A stretch of 64,000 nt of DNA from Stenotrophomonas sp. SAU14A_NAIMI4_8 (GTDB taxonomy: Bacteria > Pseudomonadota > Gammaproteobacteria > Xanthomonadales > Xanthomonadaceae), in the NCBI RefSeq assembly GCF_003086695.1, contig NZ_CP025999.1:3017680-3081679 (forward strand). Direction: 5' to 3'. Position numbers and translations under genes: made by a program. Within the stretch, counting starts at the first letter, position 1, and every line of letters begins with the position of its first letter. The notes under the pieces were generated by a model that worked only from the letters and a program-made list of their open reading frames with translations, was not told the origin of the DNA and did no database searches. Below, in pieces: positions 55,555 through 64,000 of the stretch.

Positions 55555-57602
55555 TGATCACGCCTAAATCAAATCGAAATACGATAGCCGAGACGCAGGC
55601 TAAAATCCTAAGCGAGCTTGATCCTCGCGCCATAAAGTCCATGAGTCGCGAGCAGCTATCAGAACTGCAGAAGCGCCTAGGCTATGGTGATCAGTGGCGA
55701 ATCTGGGAAGTACCCAAGGCATGGGCACCTCCATCGCATGCGTCCATGGGACATCGAATTGTTCGCCTGATTGATGACCGCCCAGAGGCTGACGTTGCTT
55801 GGACAGAGATACTGCGATTCGCACTCGTGCGATCATTGGTTCCCGGACAACGCTATGGAGTTCCAAAGCCTTTAACTGTGAGGAATGAGGTAAGGACGGC
55901 GACTCAAGTGGCCAGCACAATGATCGACCTCAAACCGGAGCCAGCCAGATGGTGGAGTCTTACGTCTGAAGACGAGCTCGTGCGACGGAAGGGCGTACGC
56001 GGGAAGACTCTTTTCCTCAGCCTGGGCTATCTGCATCGTCAAGGTTATATATGGGACTGCCCAGCATCACGGCCCCTAGATGGCAAGTACGAACGCAACC
56101 GAAAGAACGAGCCTCCACCAAAAAACCATGCAAAGGGCGGCAAACAATGGCTTCCGCTGCCAGATGAGTTCACAGGCCAATGTGGGCAAAGAGCACTTTG
56201 GATTCTCACAACACTTGGCCCTACTCTGCTGGCCCTCTTTGATGCGGTCCTTCAAACAGATCGCGAACTTGTGTCATCTGATAGCGCGGGCAAGTCGCTT
56301 TCAAGTAGGAACGCAAAGATCGTTAAGTTGATTCGTGAATGGACGTGGTCGGATCCGAACGGAGCAGCAATATCCTCAGTGCCCTTCTCTCTACACATGA
56401 AGAGAAAGGTCCGGCACTCCACCGCGGCGAAGGATGCTCAACTCCCAGCGTATGAAAACTTCACGTGGCCGCCAAACACCCTGGGAGAGGTTACTCAGTT
56501 GGTGTCCACGTTGCAGTCTTGCCATCTATGGTTACTGCTGCTCGCCTCTGGCCCGAGAGCTTCGACAGTACTCGGCTACGATACAAATTGCCTCGTGCGA
56601 TCTTCGGATGGCCTTCGATTGGAGGCTAGGCTCTACAAGACAGCGGAACAAAGAACCGGGCGCAATCGTGACTGGCCTGCGCCTCCGATTGTGATAAAGA
56701 CCATCGAACAGCAGATGCGCCTTGCGGAACTGATAAAATCGAGCAACAGGGCTTCGCCAGAGGCAGTTGGAAATCATCTGTGGGTGCAGACGCACCGTAC
56801 TCACCAGAAAAAAGGGGGAGTCGGAGCCCCTATGAAGCATATCAACGATCCCCTAGAGGCATTGGTTCGCGTATTCGGTCTAAGGCATCTTCTGGATTCA
56901 GCCAACCCCAGAGTTCACTCTCATCGCTTCCGAAAGACCCTCGCACGGATCGTTGCACTCACTCTTACCAACGCGCAGATGATCCTCATGGACTGCTTCG
57001 GACATGACGATCCAGAGATGACGCTACGGCGCTACATCCTCAGCGACCCCGCGATTGTGGCCGACGTTGAGCGAGTACAGCGGGAACTTGTGATCCTTAT
57101 GGCGAAGGAGGCAATTGGGTCTGCGGAAGACTTGGGGGGCGCCATGGGGCAAGGCATTCGCGATGCAAGGGAAAAGTACTTGCGCGTGCATCGCAAGAGC
57201 TCACTGGATCCGCAGGATGTGTACGAGCTTGCAGAGGCCCTTACCATGCAGGGGAGAGACTGGGTTGCAGTTATGCCCGGCGTGATATGCACTCTTCCAG
57301 TTGGCTTCACGGGTCCCTGCGCATCTCACCAGGGGGGCCGAAACCCTGCCAACTGTCAGCCTGGTTGCAGCAACCAGCTTCTTTTGGCATACAACAGATC
57401 AGAGTGCGACGACATGGTTCGCTACATTGTTGAGCAACTGCAGAAGGCGATCGATGAGGAGGCAGTACAGATGGTTGCGCTTTGGGCTGGCCAGCTTAAT
57501 AACTGGCTCTATCGATGGAACAGCGTCTTCGAAGCTTGGGTAGACCACCCATTGATCGCTGCCTACGGGAAGGCTCAACCAGGAAGGTCCTCGAATGAGT
57601 AA
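55554..57602 (+). CDS. Tyrosine recombinase C with Cys-rich C-terminal extension
   Basis: 682 residues. A full catalytic set lies mid-protein: Arg335 (ASGPRASTVLGY), Lys362, His457 and Arg460 (HSHRFRKTLARI), His484 (CFGHDDPEMTLRRY) and Tyr494. The extension after it contains Cys579, Cys589, His592, Cys601 and Cys605 (GPCASH, NCQPGC), a possible zinc site parallel to that in protein B. ATG 55554 overlaps the previous stop by one base, and the end overlaps the next gene by 8 bp, showing one translationally coupled unit. Confidence 0.87.
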   Translation: MITPKSNRNTIAETQAKILSELDPRAIKSMSREQLSELQKRLGYGDQWRIWEVPKAWAPPSHASMGHRIVRLIDDRPEADVAWTEILRFALVRSLVPGQRYGVPKPLTVRNEVRTATQVASTMIDLKPEPARWWSLTSEDELVRRKGVRGKTLFLSLGYLHRQGYIWDCPASRPLDGKYERNRKNEPPPKNHAKGGKQWLPLPDEFTGQCGQRALWILTTLGPTLLALFDAVLQTDRELVSSDSAGKSLSSRNAKIVKLIREWTWSDPNGAAISSVPFSLHMKRKVRHSTAAKDAQLPAYENFTWPPNTLGEVTQLVSTLQSCHLWLLLLASGPRASTVLGYDTNCLVRSSDGLRLEARLYKTAEQRTGRNRDWPAPPIVIKTIEQQMRLAELIKSSNRASPEAVGNHLWVQTHRTHQKKGGVGAPMKHINDPLEALVRVFGLRHLLDSANPRVHSHRFRKTLARIVALTLTNAQMILMDCFGHDDPEMTLRRYILSDPAIVADVERVQRELVILMAKEAIGSAEDLGGAMGQGIRDAREKYLRVHRKSSLDPQDVYELAEALTMQGRDWVAVMPGVICTLPVGFTGPCASHQGGRNPANCQPGCSNQLLLAYNRSECDDMVRYIVEQLQKAIDEEAVQMVALWAGQLNNWLYRWNSVFEAWVDHPLIAAYGKAQPGRSSNE

Positions 57603-58101
57603 GAACAGCCTTCCGGAACAGCTTAGGATCCAGGCACGCTCTCGGACTCAGAATGTAGTGAAGAAGCTGGAAGCAGCAATGTCAGCGATGGAGCGTGACA
57701 TCGACGCTAACGAAGGCATCTATCCATTCAATGGGGGACGGGCGTCAAAGGCTGAGGTGTGTCGTCGCGCCGGCGTAAGCAAAGTTACACTTCAAGGTTT
57801 TGCTCATAGAGCGACTACCAGCAAACGCATCGATGCCTGGCTCAAGGGTCTGCGAGACAAGATGCTCGTTGGCAGGAAGTCGGTGCGCAAAGCGGTTACC
57901 TTGCGCGCAGACAACTGGAGGGAGCTCTATCTTCAGGCAGTCCGCCAGACCGACCTGTACAGAATCGAAGCCATTGCCCAACAACACTTGCTTTCGACAG
58001 CACAGCAGCAAATCGCGGAGCTTGAGCTACAAGTCAAAGGACTCCTGCAGGCAGCCTCCGCAGGGAAAGTGGTAAGCATCTCTCAGAGTCGACTAGATTA
58101 G
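57595..58101 (+). CDS. Small DNA-binding/coiled-coil accessory protein of the recombinase module
   Basis: 168 residues. A helix-turn-helix-like stretch (ASKAEVCRRAGVSKVTLQGF, about 51-70) is followed by a basic region and a C-terminal helix with heptads (AQQQIAELELQVKGLLQAA, 141-159). Size, position and layout recall TnpC of Tn554, which influences orientation and frequency of transposition. Homology to TnpC is not proven. ATG 57595. Confidence 0.8.
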   Translation: MSKNSLPEQLRIQARSRTQNVVKKLEAAMSAMERDIDANEGIYPFNGGRASKAEVCRRAGVSKVTLQGFAHRATTSKRIDAWLKGLRDKMLVGRKSVRKAVTLRADNWRELYLQAVRQTDLYRIEAIAQQHLLSTAQQQIAELELQVKGLLQAASAGKVVSISQSRLD

Positions 58102-58715
58102 CGCCGGCGAAAACATAGGCACCAGAAACACAGCTCTGCCCTCTGGGCATATGCGAGTGAAGTTGTTGTAATTGTCGGCGAATCGAAGCCACAAGCGGCA
58201 CTGGACCGTTGATCGCGCCGAATTCGCACTTCGGGGCTATATCCAATATTTGCATTGCGCAGAGAGGTTGACTTGCTGTGTATCGAACGGCTCATGACGC
58301 AGAGTTAGAGCTCCCCTATCTCAACCACCGTCCATACCTAAGCCCTGCGCTGAGTTAGAAAGATACTAGCGCACACGAGAACCATTCATCCAATTGTGCT
58401 CTCCGAGATACCAGAGCACCATCATCGCGCCACAAGATACCTTGTGGCGCCCTCCCTCCAAGCCACCAGCACATTAATCACTTTAGGGGCAACGCCGACA
58501 AGCTGCCCCCCCGCCCCCATGCGACGCCGAAGCTCACTTGTAGCAGTGGCGGCGCAATTGCCTTACATGCCAAGCTAAACATCAGCGGCACTCAGGTACA
58601 TCCGCGAGAATCCTGGCCCCAGAATTCGCCATTGAAAAAGCAACAATTCAACCCAGCCATGATAAAAATTATTCTTTTGGCAGAAACCAAGATTTTAGCT
58701 TATCCCGACAATTGA
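58102..58715. other. Non-coding spacer between recombinase module and fimbrial operon
   Basis: 614 bp, no gene seen. Two hairpins lie side by side: GTGCTCT/AGAGCAC (58397-58420) and a perfect 10-bp stem GCGCCACAAG-ATAC-CTTGTGGCGC (58427-58450). The last 90 bp are AT-rich with T-runs on the minus strand and probably end fimbrial transcription. Confidence 0.6.
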
Positions 58716-59771
58716 TCAGTCGTAACTCATAGTGAACGTGGCAGCCGCCTGCACGGAGCCTCCGGCTACGGACGCCCCGGTCTGCACCATTTGTCCGCGA
58801 ATTGGAATGTCGAGTGTGCCATTACCCATGTCTTGAATGAAGAAACGGTTCTGTGCGCTAGCATCCGCTGAATCAGGCCCATACGAAATGACCTCCCCAC
58901 CTTGGCGTCGCAAACGAACGGAAACGCCTTTAGCGGATGAGCCCGCCGACAGTGGCAGCAAGTCACTTCGATTTGTTGGATCTACAGCATCCGTCATCAC
59001 CATATTCACGCCCACACTCCCCCCTTGGCCGCCAGCGCAGGTTAGCGTGATGTTTGATGCAGGACCCAGTGCAGCCTCCGCACCGACGCCAGTGAAAACA
59101 TCAGATGCCACGGTACCTAGACTTAGAGGGACATTTGGCGCTTGAACAGAACATGTCGGAATAGTGGGAGTGACGATGATAGATCCATTGACGCTGATTC
59201 TCCATGCAGTAAAGCCATGGGATACGACCTGCGCAAGGCCGATGACTCCAGTGATCGCGCCTCCTGAAGAAATGTTACCAGTCTTTATGAGCTCAAATGT
59301 GATTGTATTATTGATCGCCACTGGCAGGCTACTGCCAGTATACCTAAATGACCAAGGCATCCACTCTGGGTTAGAGCTATACCGCAGTCGATATCCGACA
59401 CCAGGTATTGAAGAAGCATAGACCTTACCATTAGGCGTGCCCGGCGCCCCCACAAAATTCATCACACCGATATCTGCGGTACAGATGATGTTGTATGGAC
59501 CGGAATTGCTCATGGTAGTTGTGGCAGAGTGAAGCACAGCCCCCACCGGGGCACTGGGATCAATTTGAATGTCGGGCGAATTGAACAAATAATCTGCCGG
59601 CCCGCCCCCTGGGAGTGAGGTCTGGCAAGATGCATAGGCGATCGATGAGCCCGCTAGATAGAACGCCATCATGATCGAAAGAGGACCTCCACAGGCCAGC
59701 ATGCGACGCCGCGACCGGACAGATTTAGACTCGACTGATCCGTTTAGAGGAAAAACGTTATGACTGCTCAT
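58716..59771 (-). CDS. Fimbrial tip adhesin (two-domain)
   Basis: 351 residues. A long N-terminus with signal peptide (cleaved near YASC) is followed by an N-terminal lectin-like domain (about 50-205) and a C-terminal pilin domain (TCSVQAPNVPLSLGTVASDVF to FTMSYD). The final beta-strand alternation ending FTMSYD is the donor strand motif read by periplasmic chaperones. Length and two-domain form mark the tip adhesin. It overlaps the usher gene by 4 bp. Receptor unknown. Confidence 0.88.
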   Translation of the reverse strand: MSSHNVFPLNGSVESKSVRSRRRMLACGGPLSIMMAFYLAGSSIAYASCQTSLPGGGPADYLFNSPDIQIDPSAPVGAVLHSATTTMSNSGPYNIICTADIGVMNFVGAPGTPNGKVYASSIPGVGYRLRYSSNPEWMPWSFRYTGSSLPVAINNTITFELIKTGNISSGGAITGVIGLAQVVSHGFTAWRISVNGSIIVTPTIPTCSVQAPNVPLSLGTVASDVFTGVGAEAALGPASNITLTCAGGQGGSVGVNMVMTDAVDPTNRSDLLPLSAGSSAKGVSVRLRRQGGEVISYGPDSADASAQNRFFIQDMGNGTLDIPIRGQMVQTGASVAGGSVQAAATFTMSYD

Positions 59772-62455
59772 TGGGCGCCTCCAGTGTGGTTCTCGAGCGT
59801 CTCGCTCAACTGCATGCTTTCAGTGACGGGCTGGGCTTGCTCCCCCACCCCAGGTCGGCAGAGTTTCTTCATTTGAATCGGAAGCCCATCGGCAGGTGAT
59901 GCCGGCAGCGAATAAGAAACCCGACACTGTTGGTCTGGAGACTCACCCCACTTCACGAAGAGATCGCCTCGGTCTGCTACGCCGCGCATCCAAAGTCGGC
60001 TCGCTTGTCCGACCACCCCTACCGCATTGCCTTCGGAATCCAGAACATCCGCGCCGAATGGAATTGAGCTGCCGTCAGCCTGCGTCGCATGAATGAGAAC
60101 GGAGCGTCCACCACTGCGTGCCACAAATGGAAGTGACACAACAGCACCTGCGCGTGGTGCACTACGAGCTAGAGTTGTCTCGAGTTCCACATCAAGCGGC
60201 AATCCCTTCGGGTCAAGATTTACGTCGTTCATCCGATAAGGAGTGAGGTACGGAACTACCGCATAGCCTCGTTTATCGACACGAACGCCACCGGCACTGC
60301 TGACCGATGCGCCAGCCGCACCTGGGGCGTGCACAATGCCAATGGTCTCCCCGACATCCTGCGCAAGGGTGACGCCTCCGGGATGGATAACGACGCCGCC
60401 GCGCAGGCCCGCGCCAAGCTGGCGGTAGCCGTCTCCGTCGGTGTAGTTAGCACTTACCGAAGCATTCGACCCGCGATAGCTTGCGTTGGTATTGAACGTC
60501 GTGCCGTCACCACGCTCATTGTGATCCAAGCTCGCACCGTAGTTTATGTCGTGGCTGGAAGTCCCAGTAACGCCAATCCCGCCTCCTGCACTACCGCCCG
60601 GTGCTTGGCGATAGCGAGCGGTCAGCAGCGGCTGCCTGGGCGCACGTCCCAGCGGTACCGTGAAGCTGATGTTGTATTGGGTGTCCGTGCGCTCAATACC
60701 ACTATTGAACTCACTGATTCTGTTGCGCTGAGCAAAAATGCTGTAGCTCACGGTGCGCCAAGTGTTGCTGTAGCCTGCGCTGTAGGTGCGCTGACTCTCA
60801 TTTCGGTTCCAGTAGCTGGTTGCGCTCCCGGTCAACCACAAACGCCCGTTGCCCTCGCCTAGGTCTTGACTCACGTTAACATCGAAGCGATGGCGTTGGC
60901 GCGCGATCTTCTGAAAGTCTTGCCCTTCGCTAAGCTGTTGGCGCATGCGCAACGCGTCCACTAGATCGAGGTAGCCGTCGGTAGAGTAACGATAGGCTGC
61001 AAGCGAGAAGTTGGTGCCGGTGTCAGCAAGAATCTTGCTGTAGCTGAAGCGCAGCGATTGGCCAATCATCTGACGACCCGACTCCGACGTCTGCAGTGGA
61101 AGCTCCGTTCGAGAGTTGGTGATATCGCCGGCAAATGCGCCCCACGGCGTGTTGAACGCAGCGCCCACCTGCACAGCTCCGTAGCCCTGCGAAGACAAGA
61201 TGCCTCCGTAGGTGGTCAAGGTGTTGGTGACGCCCTGCTGCCAAGTACCCTCAACAAGGTGAGGATCTCTGCGAAGCTGCAGGTCGCGCACTCGTCCCGC
61301 CGAGACGCTGAAGCGGTGCGTGCCCGGTCGAAGAAGCTGCGGGACTGCGGCAAACGGAACGCTGAAGCGCTGCTCGCGTCCATCGGCCTCAGTGACCACG
61401 ACATCCAAGTCACCGCCAAAGCCCGTAGGGTACAAATCATCAATGACGAAGAGACCTGGAGCCACAGTGATCTCATGCAGCAAGTAGCCGCGCTGGTACA
61501 CGGACACCTTTGCATTGGTGGCTGCATTGCCCCGAATAGTAGGCGCGTAGCCGCGCTGGGAATCAGGGAGCATGCGATCGTCGCTGTACAGGCGTGCGCC
61601 CGTAAAGCCAATGCTATTGAAGAGAGTTCCAGCAGTGCTAGTTTGGCCAAGAATCAACTGCGAACGTAGAGAAGGCAGGTCGCGCTGAGCATAGCTCTGC
61701 GAAGCCCGATACGTGCCCTGCCGTCCAGTTCCGAACAGATAGGATCCATCGTGGCGCAGTTGCCAGCCCCCGGCGTTCAGCTTAGATCGAACCCCCAGGT
61801 AGCCGCTGGTGTTGCTTCGCCCTTGAGTAAAGTTGCGGTGGATGCTGGAGTCGTAGGCAATGCTTGCTGCGGACACGCCCGCGTCCCAGCGCGAAGGATC
61901 GACCCAACCGCGCGCCGTGCGCCGAGTGAATGCCTGCGGCACGCTGACGTTGACCTGCATCGCGCTGCTGTCGAAGTAGAGGGAGGAGTTAGGGATGAAG
62001 CTTGCGAGATCTGCACAGAAGTCGCCTTCGGGGAGAGGGAGGAGCTCCTCGGGCTTATCAGCGGAGGCCTCAAGAGCGCCCAAGTCCACTCCCCAATCCT
62101 CCAGCATCTGACGGCTCAAGCAGGCCCGCACGCTGCCATCTTCCACTTCTCGGAAGCGCAGTTGCTGACGCCCCTGCCAGGAACCGTTGAGAGCGATATC
62201 CACGCTGTACTCGCCAGGCAATACGCCGGCGCCACGCTCGAAGCGTGAGACATCTACCTCAATGCCACGGCTGCTGAAGAACGCTGTGTTGAATTCAACA
62301 TCCGCGACAGCCAGCATCGCACCTGCATTGGTTGAGTTCGGCTCGGCCACAGCCACAGCACTGAACCCTCCCAACACCAGTGCAACGGCGTGGCTCAGGA
62401 CGGTTCGAGATTGCCTTAAACTTTGCCGTGCGGCGTTTGGCGATGACTTGAGCAT
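59768..62455 (-). CDS. Fimbrial outer-membrane usher
   Basis: 895 residues. Signal peptide, N-terminal chaperone-binding domain (VEFNTAFFSSRGIEVDVSRFERG), 24-strand barrel with a middle plug, and C-terminal domains (GLPLDVELETT; GADVLDSEGNAVGVVGQASRLWMRGV; CRVSYSLP). FimD/PapC-type usher that recruits chaperone-subunit complexes and extrudes the fimbria. ATG 62455. Composition is lower in GC than the core genes of this window. Confidence 0.95.
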   Translation of the reverse strand: MLKSSPNAARQSLRQSRTVLSHAVALVLGGFSAVAVAEPNSTNAGAMLAVADVEFNTAFFSSRGIEVDVSRFERGAGVLPGEYSVDIALNGSWQGRQQLRFREVEDGSVRACLSRQMLEDWGVDLGALEASADKPEELLPLPEGDFCADLASFIPNSSLYFDSSAMQVNVSVPQAFTRRTARGWVDPSRWDAGVSAASIAYDSSIHRNFTQGRSNTSGYLGVRSKLNAGGWQLRHDGSYLFGTGRQGTYRASQSYAQRDLPSLRSQLILGQTSTAGTLFNSIGFTGARLYSDDRMLPDSQRGYAPTIRGNAATNAKVSVYQRGYLLHEITVAPGLFVIDDLYPTGFGGDLDVVVTEADGREQRFSVPFAAVPQLLRPGTHRFSVSAGRVRDLQLRRDPHLVEGTWQQGVTNTLTTYGGILSSQGYGAVQVGAAFNTPWGAFAGDITNSRTELPLQTSESGRQMIGQSLRFSYSKILADTGTNFSLAAYRYSTDGYLDLVDALRMRQQLSEGQDFQKIARQRHRFDVNVSQDLGEGNGRLWLTGSATSYWNRNESQRTYSAGYSNTWRTVSYSIFAQRNRISEFNSGIERTDTQYNISFTVPLGRAPRQPLLTARYRQAPGGSAGGGIGVTGTSSHDINYGASLDHNERGDGTTFNTNASYRGSNASVSANYTDGDGYRQLGAGLRGGVVIHPGGVTLAQDVGETIGIVHAPGAAGASVSSAGGVRVDKRGYAVVPYLTPYRMNDVNLDPKGLPLDVELETTLARSAPRAGAVVSLPFVARSGGRSVLIHATQADGSSIPFGADVLDSEGNAVGVVGQASRLWMRGVADRGDLFVKWGESPDQQCRVSYSLPASPADGLPIQMKKLCRPGVGEQAQPVTESMQLSETLENHTGGAQ

Positions 62456-62498
62456 TGCGGCCTACCATAAGTGAGAAGTCGTGACGCAGCAGAAACCG

Positions 62499-62522
62499 GC
62501 GCGCGCAGAGTGCAGCGCGCCT
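62499..62522 (-). promoter_or_regulatory. Hairpin between chaperone and usher genes
   Basis: GGCGCGC and GCGCGCC enclose a 10-nt loop, and flanking AACC/GGTT extends the stem. It lies in the 144-bp gap between chaperone and usher and may reduce usher expression. Confidence 0.4.
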
Positions 62523-62599
62523 GGTTGGCTAGCGTCAGAGTGAATCTGTCGAAGCGGCGGGCGCGAACACCGGCCTGCCCAGCTCAGACAGCAGGATAT

Positions 62600-63352
62600 T
62601 TAGGGGGACAGAGTCCGTGCGAGCACGACGTTGCCACCGAAATCATTGATAGTTTTGCCCACCACCTCGACCTTGCCAGAGATGGAGCCCACGCCATCGA
62701 GCGCGAACACAGTTGAAGCAAAGGGTGCCACCATGCCACCGCGCCGGGTCTTCGGCTGCCCGTATGTTTTCTCACCGACCCGCAATCCCAGCTCGAAGAA
62801 ATTAACGTGGTAAGGAGAGGGATTTTCCACCTGCAGGGCCTTACCACCACCATCGGGGTCGTCAACCAGGGACCACTTCAGCGATTCAATTGCCTGCGTC
62901 GTATCGCCTGCAAGTTTGGCTGGGCGATAGAACACTTTGATACGGGTGCGCAGCGCAATCTGAAGCATATTTTGTTCATCGCCGACCTTGCGAGACGGAA
63001 TCTCGTATACATTCAGCCAGTACAGAGTCTCGCGATCCGATGGCATCGCCTCGCCCGTGTGCATCAATCGAAGGACCTGAGCGGCCTTAGGGTCCATTCG
63101 CGCCATCGGCGGGGTAAGGTTGAAGGGGACCCGGATACTCTCCGGCGACGCCGAAGCGTCCCCATTGTCAAGCCACGTCTGGACCAGCACTGGCCTCTCG
63201 CCACGATTGTTCAACTTGATCGTGACTTCGCGCTCTTGGGCCGGATACACCACACGAGTGGCTTCGATAACCACCCCTGCGTGTGCCGAGGGAGCGAGAA
63301 CAAAAGTGGACGCCAAGCCCAGTGCCAACGCGGCGGTAAATATCGAACGCAT
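62600..63352 (-). CDS. Periplasmic fimbrial chaperone
   Basis: 250 residues. Signal peptide (cleaved at AHAG), then the PapD-like two-Ig fold: GVVIEATRVVYPAQEREVTIKLNNRGERPVLVQTWLDNGD, the ETLYWLNVYEIP signature, and RTRIKVFYRPAKL with the subunit-anchoring basic residues. It delivers subunits to the usher by donor-strand complementation. ATG 63352 with AGGAGA upstream on the minus strand. Confidence 0.95.
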   Translation of the reverse strand: MRSIFTAALALGLASTFVLAPSAHAGVVIEATRVVYPAQEREVTIKLNNRGERPVLVQTWLDNGDASASPESIRVPFNLTPPMARMDPKAAQVLRLMHTGEAMPSDRETLYWLNVYEIPSRKVGDEQNMLQIALRTRIKVFYRPAKLAGDTTQAIESLKWSLVDDPDGGGKALQVENPSPYHVNFFELGLRVGEKTYGQPKTRRGGMVAPFASTVFALDGVGSISGKVEVVGKTINDFGGNVVLARTLSP

Positions 63353-63435
63353 GCGGTTCTCCTGCAGGAAGCAACAAATCAACTGCATCAGCCTGGCAGC
63401 GCGTCCAGTGAAGGCACGCGCGTCCAGAGGGCCGA

Positions 63436-63459
63436 CGCGACCGGTTCTATCCGGTCGCG
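63436..63459 (-). promoter_or_regulatory. Hairpin between major subunit and chaperone genes
   Basis: CGCGACCGG-TTCTAT-CCGGTCGCG, a perfect 9-bp stem, 27 nt past the subunit stop. Hairpins here are commonly used to keep the major subunit transcript in excess. Confidence 0.55.
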
Positions 63460-63486
63460 CCATCCAGCTACCGTTTAAGCAGTGGC

Positions 63487-64000
63487 TCAGTTGTAGCTCA
63501 TCGTGTAGTCGACGTGGGTCTCCACCGGGCCGGCGGTGGCGGCACCGGTAGCCTCGTAGCGAGCGAAGTAGTCAAGGCGCGTTTTACCCGGCGCGGCAAC
63601 GATCGGCACGGCCTGGGAGTTGCTGCTGGTGGCCAGGTCAATCTTGCTACCGTCGGCGTTGAGAATTGCAACTTCAACGTTGGTAGCGGGATTGGTGGCG
63701 GCTTCATTGGTCAGACGGCCGGTGACGAGATTGACCGGCGAGCTTGCCGACTCGAAGTGCATCTTGGCAGTACCGGCACAGCTCGGGCCGCTCAGGTTGA
63801 AGAAGAAGTTAACTTCACCGGCGGTATCACCACTTGCCGCCAGGGATGCATTCGAAACGGTCGGAAGCTTGACCGTGGCGTCCGGGGTGCCGGAGGAACC
63901 GGACTCGATGACGCAAGTGGTGGTGGTAATCGCACCATCGATGGTGATGGTGCCATCAGCGGCCATCGCCGAAGAGGTACCCAGAGCCAGCAGAGCGACT
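63487..64000 (-). CDS. Major fimbrial subunit, SMF-1-like (5-prime end outside window)
   Basis: Mature protein about 159 residues, starting ADGTITIDGAITTTTC after a signal peptide whose last part (ALLALGTSSAMA) is visible to the window edge. An apparent ATG at 63966 is inside the signal sequence, so the real start lies beyond 64000. Two cysteines (Cys of TTTTC and PSCAG) form the usual pilin disulfide, and the last strand ends VDYTMSYN. Mature size (~16 kDa) and N-terminus suit the S. maltophilia SMF-1 fimbrillin, but identity is not proven. Confidence 0.88.
   Translation of the reverse strand, partial: VALLALGTSSAMAADGTITIDGAITTTTCVIESGSSGTPDATVKLPTVSNASLAASGDTAGEVNFFFNLSGPSCAGTAKMHFESASSPVNLVTGRLTNEAATNPATNVEVAILNADGSKIDLATSSNSQAVPIVAAPGKTRLDYFARYEATGAATAGPVETHVDYTMSYN

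Larger units (their letters stand above)
52128..58715 (+). mobile_element. Integrative element/genomic island end with a four-gene recombinase module
   Basis: Begins inside the DUF4442 gene and carries four overlapping or adjoining genes (52216-58101) for three large tyrosine-recombinase-like proteins and a small coiled-coil protein. Composition and codon use change at the left junction. The right boundary is not defined: 58715 is only the end of the non-coding stretch, and the true end may lie beyond the fimbrial operon and the window. The module resembles Tn554 TnpA/B/C and recombinase-trio elements in logic. Confidence 0.7.

Noticed and set aside
63487..63966. Fimbrial subunit starting at ATG 63966
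   Set aside because: That ATG lies inside the signal peptide (ALLALGTSSAMA precedes the cleavage), so the true start lies beyond the window.

Overview
The window is a high-GC chromosomal segment from a gammaproteobacterium of the Xanthomonadaceae, almost certainly Stenotrophomonas (S. maltophilia group). This rests on 22-nt palindromic repeats beginning GTAG with a TCGAGCTTGCTCGA core (the SMAG family), a REP-associated transposase sitting among them, an SMF-1-like fimbrial operon, and typical housekeeping gene order. Names come from reading translated proteins and motifs; no database search was run.

Layout. 1-7.0 kb: end of a phytoene-dehydrogenase-like oxidoreductase, rhomboid protease, alkyltransferase-like protein, EamA transporter, glutathione reductase, DUF418 membrane protein, SlyD. 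6.5-7.9 kb: two NlpC/P60 peptidoglycan hydrolases in tandem. 8.2-15.6 kb: a sigma-54 activator facing a six-gene operon that I read as a Fap functional-amyloid system (chaperone-position gene, FapB-like, FapC-like, C39 peptidase FapD, FapE, barrel FapF). The operon has a near-consensus sigma-54 promoter and an operator-like palindrome cluster upstream. 15.6-19.3 kb: dicarboxylate symporter, alkaline phosphatase lipoprotein and a small exported protein. 19.35-20.55 kb: a striking non-coding array of roughly 128-bp repeats bracketed by two inverted hairpin arms.

20.6-34.0 kb: tilS-xseB-ispA, a DUF4870 protein, pmbA, darP, then maf-rng-yhdP-tldD and a SIMPL-domain protein. 34.0-39.7 kb: a 91-bp REP tandem, a TonB-like protein, a TonB-dependent receptor and an APC permease. 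39.7-46.6 kb: tRNA-Asn with its terminator, then the leuS-lptE-holA-nadD-rsfS-rlmH block and a DUF998 protein. 46.8-51.0 kb: a CnoX-like thioredoxin-TPR protein and a LysM/FecR protein coupled to a CHASE2-GGDEF diguanylate cyclase. 51.0-51.85 kb: SMAG repeats around the RAYT transposase gene.

52.1-64 kb is foreign in character, with visibly lower GC and different codon use. A DUF4442 gene is cut after its 48th codon. Next to the cut lies an overlapping four-gene recombinase module: three large tyrosine-recombinase-like proteins and one small coiled-coil protein, analogous to Tn554 TnpABC or recombinase-trio elements. A chaperone-usher fimbrial operon follows on the opposite strand and runs off the right edge. 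The missing half of the DUF4442 gene is not in the window, so the fimbrial operon may be cargo of this island.
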